From assembly GCA_030549775.1 (NCBI GenBank), contig CM060171.1, forward strand, positions 1,790,001 to 1,854,000: a stretch of 64,000 nucleotides of DNA. Direction: 5' to 3'. Below are positions 26,991-38,900 of the stretch, piece after piece. The notes under the pieces were generated by a model. That model ran no database searches, had not been told where the DNA came from, and saw only the letters and a program-made list of their open reading frames with translations. This DNA comes from Tamarix chinensis. Lineage: Eukaryota > Streptophyta > Magnoliopsida > Caryophyllales > Tamaricaceae. Both the position numbers and the translations under genes were made by a program. Numbering within the stretch: the first letter of the stretch is position 1; the number at the start of each line of letters is the position of its first letter.

Positions 26991-29900
26991 AATTATTAAA
27001 ATTATGTTGATATGATGTGATCAATTTCTTATAAAAATAATATGAGAAACACAACCTTAAAAGCCTTCATTTGTTATCAATTATCAATTATTATTATAAT
27101 TTAATATTATGTAAGGAGCGTATAAGATATAAATATAATATAAACTTAAAATAATACTCGAACTCAATATGACCAAGCTAATAATGGAGTTGAATTATAA
27201 GCTACACCTTAACATAAAAAGAAAAGTGACATGATTTGAAAACTTTTAAATTTAAAATGTCAAATACATCTCCAAAGATGAAATAATAATAAAAAATTCT
27301 AAGGCCCCAAAACAATTAATATAATAATTCACTTTTAATTGAATAAGATAAATTAAAATAAATGATCTCAAAATAATTAGCTTTTAATAATATATTGGAA
27401 TAAAAAAAAATGACACAAGTATGACTTAAATATGAAATAACCTAAATCCAATCTAAATTCGACCCGAAAATATAATAATTCAAATTCACCTGAGCCCGAT
27501 CCGAACCCAAACCGAAACTAGAACAACCGAAATTTACCCGAATCCGAGTCCATCCGATCTCAACCAGACCCGATCCAAGACCTTAGAATGATCCGAGATT
27601 ATCCGATACTGAGTTGATCCGAATCAAACCCGACCCAGCCCGACCCGACAAAATGATCCGAAATTATCCGAAACCGATATGACCCGATTATCATGTAACC
27701 CGATCCGATAGTGATCCGACCCGCCCGATTGCCAGCTCTAATTGGGATTGTTATTGAAAAATCATTGATAATAGATGAAACTTTCAGCTTCACCACGATT
27801 TGCATGCTGCAGGAAAATTTTCTTTTTATTTATATTTTATTTAATAAAGTACCTGCCGAATGTCGATGCAAAATATATTACTAAATTCTCATTTAATTTA
27901 CATGTGAGTTTTAAAAGGATATTTCCTCAACCCTCAATTTGCATACGAAATTCATGGAAATGATATTAGAGAGGATCAAGAAGTGATGAGAGGGTTGAAA
28001 AAAGTGATACAAAGGCTCGAGTCAAACATTGATAATCAGATTCAAGCTCTCAATGAGGTAAACTTAACTTGTGATACATTTCTTTATATAGAATAATGAT
28101 AATAACTTATTGTTTTAACTTTAATGTATAGCTGGATATATATAGTCTTAAAAAACAAGACTTCAGTGACAATACAACACAAAGAGCCATTAAATTCACC
28201 AATCCAGGTACTTACGTTATATATCTTCTTAATGTTTGATGGATATAACTTATAACTTTATACTTATTATAAAAATTTATTATTCCGGCTGAATGGTGGA
28301 ATATATATGAGGATTCTGCTCCACATCTTAAGAGGATTGCAATGAAAGTCTTAAGTGCTACTACCTCCTCATCAAATTGTGAAAGAAATTGGAGCACTTT
28401 AAGTTTGATGCATACGAAATCTAGAAACAGGTTGAAGTATAGAAAACTGAATCTTCTCGTCTACGTACATTACAACTTAAGGCTACAAATAAGAGGTTTT
28501 TCGAGAAAGAGCCAAGCTGAGATGGAAAAATCATATAATCCTATTAATTTGGATTATATATTTCATGAAGATAATGTTTTGAATCCTTGGTTAGAAGAAC
28601 TAGAGGATCCTTTGCTTGATACTAGAGATGGAAATAATCAAACATCTTCATGGAATAGCTTGGATGATGATGATGATAAAGTTCAAGGAGGTAGTAGTAG
28701 CTTTCAAGCACCAGAACTAGGAGAAGATCCTCCAATTCAGTATGGTGTTGTTGATCACTCCCAAGCTACAAATGAACCCAATGGCACATCTCATGGTTCT
28801 CATCTGAGTATGAGTGATGATGATAACTATGATGATGGTAGTGGCGGCGGCGGCGGCGGTGGTGGTGTTGGAGTAGAAGGGGATACGTATGGATATGACA
28901 ACATTGGATCATATGGACAAAGCAACTCTGCTTTTCATGGACATGGTGATGATTGACCAACTTATGGTCATGGTAGAAGAGGTGACAGAAGCTCAAGTGG
29001 TCGCCACTCAGCTTACTTTGATCAAAGATTCCATCAATTTGATTATGGTGCCTATCAACATTTTGAATCTGTGCCTCCTCATCTCATGCATGGATACTAT
29101 GGTCGTAGCACATCTAGTTGGTCGGAGACAGAGAGATATCAAGGACAAAATCCATATTTTGATTATCGATCTTCCTCCTCCAGCTATAACAACTACGGAA
29201 ATACTAGGATACCATTAGTACGACCACAAAATCCACATCCAAATGACTATTACTATCATTCAAATCAAAATCAAAACCCAGAGCATCCGTCTCAACTTGT
29301 CGTACCACCACCACCACAAGATGATAGTTCTTCTTCTTCAACACAATATCCACAATTTCACTTATCATTTTCTAATTTCGGAACATTTAATATAGGAGAT
29401 GTTCACAATGACTACAGTGTTCATTATAGACCAGACCAACAAGATGATTACGAAGATCCTCCATGACACTCTGTTTGGTGGTAGCCATTGTGGAACGTTT
29501 TATGTAATAATTTCCTGTTCTTCATTTATTATATATACATTACACTAAGTTACTATTGAATATTTGAATTGTAATAAAGTATTGTTGTTTATTAACTTTG
29601 CATCTACTAGACTACCACCAAATAACATGTCTTGTTTATCAAGTAAATAGTTAAAAATATATTTTAAAATTAACATGTGATTTGTACAAATACTCTGGGC
29701 ATACCTAGGAGAATAAACAATGAGGTAGACATACCACTTAATGGTAGCTCTACTAGGAAAAATAAAAATGAAGTAGGCATACCACAAAATGGTTTCTCGA
29801 CCTAGTTAAAAGTTTTGATCTAGAACTTAAGGTCTACAAAAAGATTTTATAAGCAAATCATTGTGCACATTTTTTAATCTGTACAACTAAACCATTAATA

Positions 29901-32900
29901 TATAGATATTTGAAATCAAAAGCTTCTTTATTCCTTACTCTCCAATCTCCATACTAGGTAAGTAGTAGCAGCTTGGGCTAAGCACCGGACAAAAGTAATG
30001 AACTTAGAAGTTTGGAACAGTGGAACCTCTTTAACTTCTTCTAAGAGTTCTAATTACACTATACACGATTGTCATTATACAGCCTTTTGCAATACCAAGC
30101 CAAGACCTGATCTCCTTCCAAACAGACACAACAATAGAACAATCAAAGAAAAGGTAAGTGTCATATTCGATACCAACACGCCTTATTTCTCATTACAAGA
30201 CAAAAGTAGTGTTGTTAGAATAATTTAACATATAATAAGTCATTTAAAGACTTCTAATATAACATATAACCTCCATGTATAGTTGTATAAGTAATTAAAT
30301 GATGAATAAATAACATTTATACCATATTGTGAAAAAAAAATCATAAATCGCGCCGCGATAGTGGTGACACATAATTTATCGACCGCGATCGCGGTTTTAT
30401 TGTATGATTTCGATCCACCCACTCTTCCATGTTTCTATGCTGAAGCGGGCTCTAGGGACAAGCCACCAAGCCAAGCCCAACCCAGCCTAATCCTAATATT
30501 CTCACTAAAGAGTTAGAGTAGAGGGCCTAGCCAAAAGTAGTCCAAGGGCTACAACACAACTCCAAGGGGCAGCTGAAGATTCTAACTCGGTGGAAAGGGT
30601 TACCTTCCGTTAAATCATCATGGAAAGGATTTGAGGTTGTCAATGAGCAATTCCCTAATTTTCACCTTGAGGATAAGGTGAAACTTTGGGAGGGAAGTGT
30701 TGATGAGCCTCTAATTAAATATACCTACGTGAGGAGGAAGATAAGGCTAATTGTGGTGGGCATGTGGGAGCACATGGGAAGGAGTGTTGGTAGGCACTAG
30801 CTGAGTCTCTTAAATGCTAAGTCATTCTAATTTATGTTATTTATATTCTCTATCGGTTAGAGTCAGTTGAAGGGAACATTTTACGTAAGCGACTATCAGG
30901 GGGAATTGGCAATCAAAAGGTGACTAGGAGGAAGGGAAGAGAAGTAGGCAAGCAAAAAGCAGCCTAAGAGGGAGATGCAAGGTCCTCGGATAACCTGGAG
31001 CATTCGATTTCCGGTGCTAATACGAGAGTATTTCCCCCTCTGTTACTAAATTTGCACCTCTGAACCTATTAGTCTTACACTAAACTAGGATTGTAAATGA
31101 GCAAGCCGAACTGAACACCCTAAGCTCGGTTCAGCTCGTTTAATAAAATGAACAAGTTAAACTGAACTTTTACCAAGCCGAGCGGAGTTCACAAGTCTTA
31201 GCTATAAATGAGCTGAACTAAATTTATTCGAGCTCGAGCTCAACTCATTTACTAAACCAGCCGAGCCAAGCAGTTCACAAGCCAACCCAAGTCATTTACA
31301 ACCCCTTCAATAAACCTAGCTCAGACTCTCCTACCTATGATGCATGAACTAGGTGTAATGACATGGTGATATTGTGGTTGTTGAATTCCCTTGTGAAAGA
31401 GTGTGATTTATTGTGAAATGGCTAAAGAAATTTGGGAGGGACTAGAGGATCTATTTGGCTAGACCTATGAAACTTGATTGTATCAGATCCAAAAGGAGCT
31501 TAGTCAGATAACCTAGAGAATAGCAATATTGCCTCATATTTTACTAGAATTAAAAGGCTGTGCTTGCGAAAATTAGAACCTGTTGCAACTACTTAAAGGC
31601 CTAAATGAATCCTACACTTACCCTTTATTAACCACGCCGAATCTCTCTTGCTTTAAGAGGAGAAGCAGATAAAAGTTAGCACTAGGCATACAATAAAACC
31701 GCGGTCGCAGTGTCGCTATATCGAAATGTAGCGGTCAATAAATTATGTGTCGCGGCATGATTTTTGATTTTTTTTCATAATATGGTATAAATGTTATTTA
31801 TTCATCATTTAATTACTTATACAACTATACATGAAGGTTATATGTTATATTAGAAGTCTTTAAATGACTTATTATATGTTAAATTATTCTAACAACACTA
31901 CTTTTGCCTTGTAATGAGAAATAAGGCGTGTTGGTATCGAATCTGACACTTACCTTTTCTTTGATTGTTCTATTGTTGTGTCTGTTTGGAAGGAGATCAG
32001 GTCTTGGCTTAGTATTGCAAAATGTTGTATCATGACAATCGTGTATAGTGTAATTAGAGCTCTTAGAAGAAGTTAAAGAGGTTCCACTGTTCCAAACTTC
32101 CAAGTTCATTACTTTTGTCCGGTGCTTAGCCCAAGCTGCTACTACTTTCCTAGTATGGAGATTGGAGAGTAAGGAATAAAGAAGCTTTTGATTCCAAATA
32201 TCTATATATTAATGGTTTAGTTGTACAGATTAAAAATTGTGCACAATGATTTGCTTATAAAATCTTTTTGTAGACCTTAAGTTCTAGATCAAAACTTTTA
32301 ACTAGGTCGAGAAACCATTTTGTAGTATGCCTACTTCATTTTTTATTTTTCCTAGTAGAGTTACCATTAAGTGGTATGTCTACCTCATTGTTCATTCTCC
32401 TAGGTATGCCCAGAGTATTTGTACAAATCACATGTTGATTTTAAAATATATTTTTAACTATTTACTTGATAAACAAGACATGTTATTTGGTGGTAGTCTA
32501 GTAGATGCAAAGTTAATAAACAACAATACTTTATTACAATTCAAATATTCAATAGTAACTTAGTGTAATGTATATATAATAAATAAAGAACAAGAAATTA
32601 TTACATAAAACGTTCCACAATGGCTACCACCAAACAGAGTGTCGTGGAGGATCTTCGTAATCATCTTGTTGGTATGGTCTATCATGAACACTGTAGTCAT
32701 TGTGAACTTCTCCTATATTAAGTGTTCCGAAATTAGAAAATGATAAGTGAAATTGTGGATATTGTGTTGAAGAAGAAGAACTATCATCTTGTGGTGGTGG
32801 TGGTACGCCAAGTTGAGACAGATGCTCTAGGTTTTGATTTTGATTTGAATGATAGTAATAGTCATTTGGATGTGGATTTTGTGGTCGTACTAATGGTATC

Positions 32901-35900
32901 CTAGTATTTCTGTAGTTGTTATAGCTGGAGGAGGAAGATCGATAATCAAAATATGGATTTTGTCCTTGATATCTCTCTGTCTCCGACCAACTAGATGTGC
33001 TACGACCATAGTATCCATGCATGAGATGAGGAGGCACAGATTCAAAATGTTGATAGGCACCATAATCAAATTGATGGAATCTTTGATCAAAGTAAGCTGA
33101 GTGGCGACCACTTGAGCTTCTGTCACCTCTTCTACCATGACCATAAGTTGGTCAATCATCACCATGTCCATGAAAAGCAGAGTTGCTTTGTCCATATGAT
33201 CCAATGTTGTCATATCCATACGTATCCCCTTCTACTCCAACACCACCACCGCCGCCGCCGCCGCCACTACCATCATCATAGTTATCATCATCACTCATAC
33301 TCAGATGAGAACCATGAGATGTGCCATTGGGTTCATTTGTAGCTTGGGAGTGATCAACAACACCATACTGAATTGGAGGATCTTCTCCTAGTTCTGGTGC
33401 TTGAAAGCTACTACTACCTCCTTGAACTTTATCATCATCATCATCCAAGCTATTCCATGAAGATGTTTGATTATTTCCATCTCTAGTATCAAGCAAAGGA
33501 TCCTCTAGTTCTTCTAACCAAGGATTCAAAACATTATCTTCATGAAATATATAATCCAAATTAATAGGATTATATGATTTTTCCATCTCAGCTTGGCTCT
33601 TTCTCGAAAAACCTCTTATTTGTAGCCTTAAGTTGTAATGTACGTAGACGAGAAGATTCAGTTTTCTATACTTCAACCTGTTTCTAGATTTCGTATGCAT
33701 CAAACTTAAAGTGCTCCAATTTCTTTCACAATTTGATGAGGAGGTAGTAGCACTTAAGACTTTCATTGCAATCCTCTTAAGATGTGGAGCAGAATCCTCA
33801 TATATATTCCACCATTCAGCCGGAATAATAAATTTTTATAATAAGTATAAAGTTATAAGTTATATCCATCAAACATTAAGAAGATATATAACGTAAGTAC
33901 CTGGATTGGTGAATTTAATGGCTCTTTGTGTTGTATTGTCACTGAAGTCTTGTTTTTTAAGACTATATATATCCAGCTATACATTAAAGTTAAAACAATA
34001 AGTTATTATCATTATTCTATATAAAGAAATGTATCACAAGTTAAGTTTACCTCATTGAGAGCTTGAATCTGATTATCAATGTTTGACTCGAGCCTTTGTA
34101 TCACTTTTTTCAACCCTCTCATCACTTCTTGATCCTCTCTAATATCATTTCCATGAATTTCGTATGCAAATTGAGGGTTGAGGAAATATCCTTTTAAAAC
34201 TCACATGTAAATTAAATGAGAATTTAGTAATATATTTTGCATCGACATTCGGCAAGAACTTTATTAAATAAAATATAAATAAAAAGAAAATTTTCCTGCA
34301 GCATGCAAATCGTGGTGAAGCTGAAAGTTTCATCTATTATCAATGATTTTTCAATAACAATCCCAATATCGACAATTCTTTTGGATAGCTAATATTGCTC
34401 TCTCCATTACTTCATAGAGAAATCCCATCGTTGGTTTCTCATCTCCATCCACAAGTCTTAGAACCTTTACAAGAGGCTCTTGCACCTTAAGAATATCATT
34501 GGCCTTAGTCCAGATTTTTCTTCCTTCGTCTGTGAGTTGGAGAATAATGTCTCGAACTTTGGTTGCGTGATCATCATTCATTTGACCATATTTGGTATGC
34601 TTCCATTGTTCTGACTCCCACATATTTCTGAGACTATTCTTATGCCTCACAATACTCTCCAACGCAACAAAGTTGGTAGCGAATCTAGTTATGCCAGGTC
34701 GAAGAAGCTGACGATCATCTGTGAATTGTAACATTATGGCCACCACTTTTTCATATCTGTATATATGAATTGAGTGATGCTTTGAGCCATTTCAAGTATC
34801 TTATGAATGTTACTTTTCTTTGAAATATCAGCCAATATAAGATATATGCAATGAGCAGCACAACCTGTCCAATATAGATTTGGAAACTCTTGCATCAATT
34901 TCTTTCCTCCGGCCTTGATTGCAGCTTCATTATCTGTCACGACTTGTACAACTATCTAGAGACCAACTTCCTCCTTTTTCATTAGCATAAAGTAATAATC
35001 TACATCCTTGGATGGAACATGGGTGGCATCAACAGATTTTAGGAAAACTGTCCCACATTTTGAGTAAATCAAAAGGTTAATAAGATGCATTTTACTTGTC
35101 CCAATCCATCCATCACACATGATGGTAACTCTCTATTGCTTCAATTGTGGTGACAAAGAACCGATCCATTCCTTTAGTGACTGATATTCTTCCTTTAGAT
35201 ATACCTCTGAAAACTCATAAGCGGTGGGTGGTGGCCCACGATCTCCTACTTCACGAATAACTGTCATCAATGGCTTCGTAAATAGGGATTCTATTGCACT
35301 GAATTGTACTTTATTATGAGTAATCTAGTTTCCCCATGCCTTTCTCAACTTTCCTTTGAGACTCTTATACACTTTCAAACCCGTATTGATTTTCATCTAT
35401 TTCTTCATTTGATGTTCTCTTTTTAAAGAAACATTCATAACTGCTAATCTTTTAGTAGGAGTCGATGAAGGTGCATGCCCCCTGGCTTCCTTTTACATTT
35501 AAGCTAGATGAGCGACCCATTGGTCGAGAAGGTTGTTGGCGACTGCTTCCACCTTCATGATAATATTCATGATGTTTCACCCTATACATGTTTTGTTCAT
35601 ATTCTAAATCCGCTTCAAACCTACTCCTCCTTAAAGTCGCTTGAACATCTTCTTCTTCTTCGTATTCTTCATTACCACCAAATGTCATTCTTGTAATTTC
35701 TCCTTGAATGATAATATCCCTTCTCTTCTTTTCCAGCTTATTCTTTTTCATTTGCTATAACATTTGTTTCATATTTCTTCGTACGCCAGTTGACATTTGA
35801 TCACATTTTGTAACATTCCCTTTCACATGACCTAAATGTTCTTTTAGTCGTGCAATTCCTCCATTAGTAACTTTGCCACAAAAAACACACTAAATTTTTT

Positions 35901-38900
35901 ACTGACTTCCATCCATAGACTCTCGAAAATTCCATGCAGCATCTACCAGGACCACTAACATTATCAACACCACTTGTTCGACGAGATATGTTTAGTGATA
36001 ATATATCTAAAAAGATATAGGGTAACTATAATTAGTAAGTGAACTATAAAAGTAATTACTTATAGAATTATATAGGTGATGATGAGTTTTTAATATAACA
36101 CAAACACACTCAAATTGTTATGTATATACGTTAAATAAAGAAAATATTATATATAATAAATATAAGTATTTAAGTATCTAACTCTTCTTGGTATTAAATC
36201 AATACTATTCCTCCTCTTAGCCACTTTCGAATTATTATTAATTGATTTTTTGGGTACCTAATCTATAATATTAAAGTTATCGGTAATAAATTATCGTTAT
36301 GTTATATTTATACAAATTTACAATAAATTAACACTATACCAATTGTTTATTATCCATCTATTAATTTCAATCATTTACTAATTTAATTAATATTAAAATT
36401 ACTTAACTAATTAGTATTCAATAATCATACAAAATTATTAATAATAAACTATTATTAATTTATTATAGTACATAACTACATGTACATACATTTAAATTAT
36501 AATAATTATAAGTATTAATTTATACATATACTAATTTAATTAATTATTAATATCATATCATTACTAGACTAAGTATTAATAATTTATTTAAAAAATTCAT
36601 AGATGTAGCATGTAAAAAATAGCAACACATTAGTATATTATTAAACTAATAAGTAATAGCTAATTAATAAAAACTAGATAGCATAAGTTAAGTAGATTAG
36701 TTAGTTAATTAATAAAAAATAGATAGTATTATAGCATGTTAGTAACATAATTTAGCATAAGTCATTTAAATATTTCATATTTACTAAATAAGGAATACTA
36801 AATTACTAACTCTTGTGGGTGAGTGGTGACCGGTGAGGCGGTGCGTGTAAAATTGTAAATGAAAGTCTCGATGGTTTACTGTTGAGTGTTGAGAGACTTA
36901 TCTAGTATCTGTTAGTGTTCTCTAGGAGTCTCAAACTCTCAGTCTTCGAGCTCGAATCTTCCCATTCCCAGATTCACAGTTCTTCCCAGACTCCTAGTTC
37001 CCACACTTCCAATCCAAGCTCGCAGCTCGTGCTCGCCAGCCGCCACTTCCTGCTCGTCGTTCGCCGCTCGCCGATTGATTCTCCGATTTCGTGTGTTGCG
37101 GGCCTGACTCCTGAGACTTTTCGATTCCAAGTTGCGAGCCTACGAGTCTTAGACTCTTAGCTTCCTTATGGATGACGACCAAACACTCAAACAGCCAAAT
37201 AGAACCACGAAATCGAAGTAAATTCTAGAGCCAATAACGAAGGTCTTGAGTGTCGGTTGTCGACGAACCAGACACCGCCGGATTGGTTGTGAATTAGGGT
37301 TAATGTTTTTTTTTTTGCCTTCTTACATCTGATTTGTTTTTTATGTTGTCGATATTTATAAGCATGTTCGTCAATAATTGCTAGTTATTGTTGTTGGTAA
37401 ATTATTGTCCTCAATGGCTGAATGGCCGAATCTTGTTCATTTGTCTTCTACTCCTACTTTCTGCTGATGCGGTTCACTTTCGGTGACTGCCTCAGCCTGA
37501 CAGGGTGGGTGGGCTACTTTTGGTGCTGAGGGGACGGGGGTAGGCAGGGTCGCAGGGCACCATGGATGACGCTGGGTGGTTTCGAATCTTTTTGTAGTTT
37601 GGTAGGGTCACTAATATTTTGAGGCAATATCAGCGATATTTTCTGATATCTAATATTGCGTCGATATATCAACGATATCGACATGAAATTTGTTTTTCCG
37701 TCGCGTTTCGGCATTTTTACATTGCGGCTGACTGGGTTTCTGCGAAATTGTGGCTGATATGCAATTTCGGAGCCGCGATTTTATTATATGGCACTAGGTC
37801 ATATTTCAACATTAAGGCAAGCTCTATGAATGTCGCTCTACCTTTCAATGAAGCTAAGCTCAGCCAAAACAATAACAATGAACAGTCTTTGAGGTAAAGG
37901 AATGATGGAAGGAAACCTAATTATTTTTGTGAGTTCTGTAAGAAACAATGACATACCAAAGAGTCAAAGACAAATGCTACAAGTTTCACGGGTTCCCACA
38001 TAACTCAAAGCAAGGTAGAGGAAAGCGGGTGGCTATCTAAGCCTCTTCAAATTGCCATTCTCATGACGCTTAGGGCAGGCGACAAAACCGCAGTTGCAGT
38101 CGCGGTATTGTGAACGACATTTTATAAGTTGCAATTGTCATGGCATGATTTTTTTTTTCACAACATATATTGGTAAATATCGATAAGTAATGGTAAAATA
38201 TCAAACGACAACCAATATATATCCGATAAATACATGAAATTCAAAAACCGTTGCATATTCTCAATTCCACATATCGACCACCCCAAAAATCGATAAATCT
38301 CATACGATATACGCGAACTCCTCTTTCTGTAGCAACCTAACTCATTAGAACCAGAATCTACTTGCCTCCATTGATCATATGCAAGAACCGACATCTTTTT
38401 ATAAGGCCGCCACACAACATTTGTAGCAAGAAGCTATGTGCTGTGAATTTGACGCCTTCACAACCAATCACAATTGGGATTTGGTTAAACTACCTCCTCA
38501 CAGAAAACCTATAAGTTATAAGTGGATATATAAGGTCAAAAAACATGTAGATGGAACCATAGAAAGGTGTGAGGCAAGGCAAGTTGTGTAAGGATTCACC
38601 AAAGGCAAGGCATAGACTACACTGAAATGTTCTCTCCTGTTGTCAAGATGACCACAATTTGTGCACTGATAGCTACTGCTGTGAAGTTCCACTAGACATT
38701 ATCAACTAGATATGAGCAATACCTTTTTACACGGAGACTTGTATGAGGAAATTTACATGACTATACCTCCTGGACTCCCTGTTTCTTCTCCTAATATTTT
38801 GTGCAAGCTTTGCAAGTCCTTGTATGGGCCTAAGCAAGCCTTGCAACAATGGTACTACAAGCTTTCAATTGATCTTCAATCTTGGCGATATATTAACTCC

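Larger units (their letters stand above)
24400..29466 (+). pseudogene. hAT transposase remains, copy B (BED, DUF659, dimerisation domain)
   Basis: In order: a BED zinc-finger region at about 24440-24560 ([20 protein letters not shown]); a linker open from 24855 to 25220; a DUF659 region at 25242-25580 ([33 protein letters not shown]); and a middle part at 25621-26010 ([17 protein letters not shown]). A nested hAT interrupts at 26008-27740. The dimerisation region follows at 28342-28530 ([18 protein letters not shown]) and then an Asp/Gly/Tyr-rich tail. A TGA at 28954-28956 splits the tail from an in-frame continuation to 29466. Several frame breaks make it inactive. Confidence 0.88.
21011..30406 (+). 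mobile_element. hAT transposon copy B (9.4 kb) with nested hAT and internal triplication
   Basis: The ends CATACAATTAAATCGCGGG and CGCGGTTTTATTGTATG are inverted repeats. The TSD ATTTCGAT is perfect at 21003-21010 and 30407-30414. It lies in the gypsy element. Its length is explained by a 1733-base nested hAT and two extra copies of an approximately 800-base AT-rich unit; without these it is about 6.1 kb, the size of copy C. It encodes a broken transposase on the plus strand. Confidence 0.92.
19291..31071 (+). mobile_element. Ty3-gypsy retrotransposon, internally deleted, with nested hATs
   Basis: LTRs at 19291-19703 and 30701-31071 flank a short interior. A perfect five-base TSD, GTCTT, is present at 19286-19290 and 31072-31076. 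TGGTATCAAAGC at 19706-19717 is the primer-binding site. The interior keeps only an integrase core fragment, a linker and the integrase C-terminal tail; gag, protease, RT and RNase H are absent. The element interrupts the gag of the outer copia element. It was itself hit by a hAT MITE (20081-20560) and hAT copy B (21011-30406). Its own sequence is about 1.9 kb. Confidence 0.88.
19236..38060 (+). pseudogene. Copia gag remains in three pieces (outer element)
   Basis: The first piece (19236-19290) reads [13 protein letters not shown] and stops at the gypsy insertion. It resumes with the duplicated GTCTT at 31072, and after the small MITE gives [21 protein letters not shown] and SYFTRIKRL (about 31316-31678), with several stops. 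It is cut again by hAT copy C and continues at 37799 with a decayed zinc-knuckle region (CEFCKKQ, about 37918-37960). Together the pieces match the gag protein of plant copia elements. The host gag sequence amounts to only about 0.7 kb of this span. Confidence 0.7.

Noticed and set aside
28766..28996. His-rich open frame on the minus strand (and its twin at 33112-33342)
   Set aside because: It is the reverse shadow of the Asp/Gly-rich tail of the hAT transposase.
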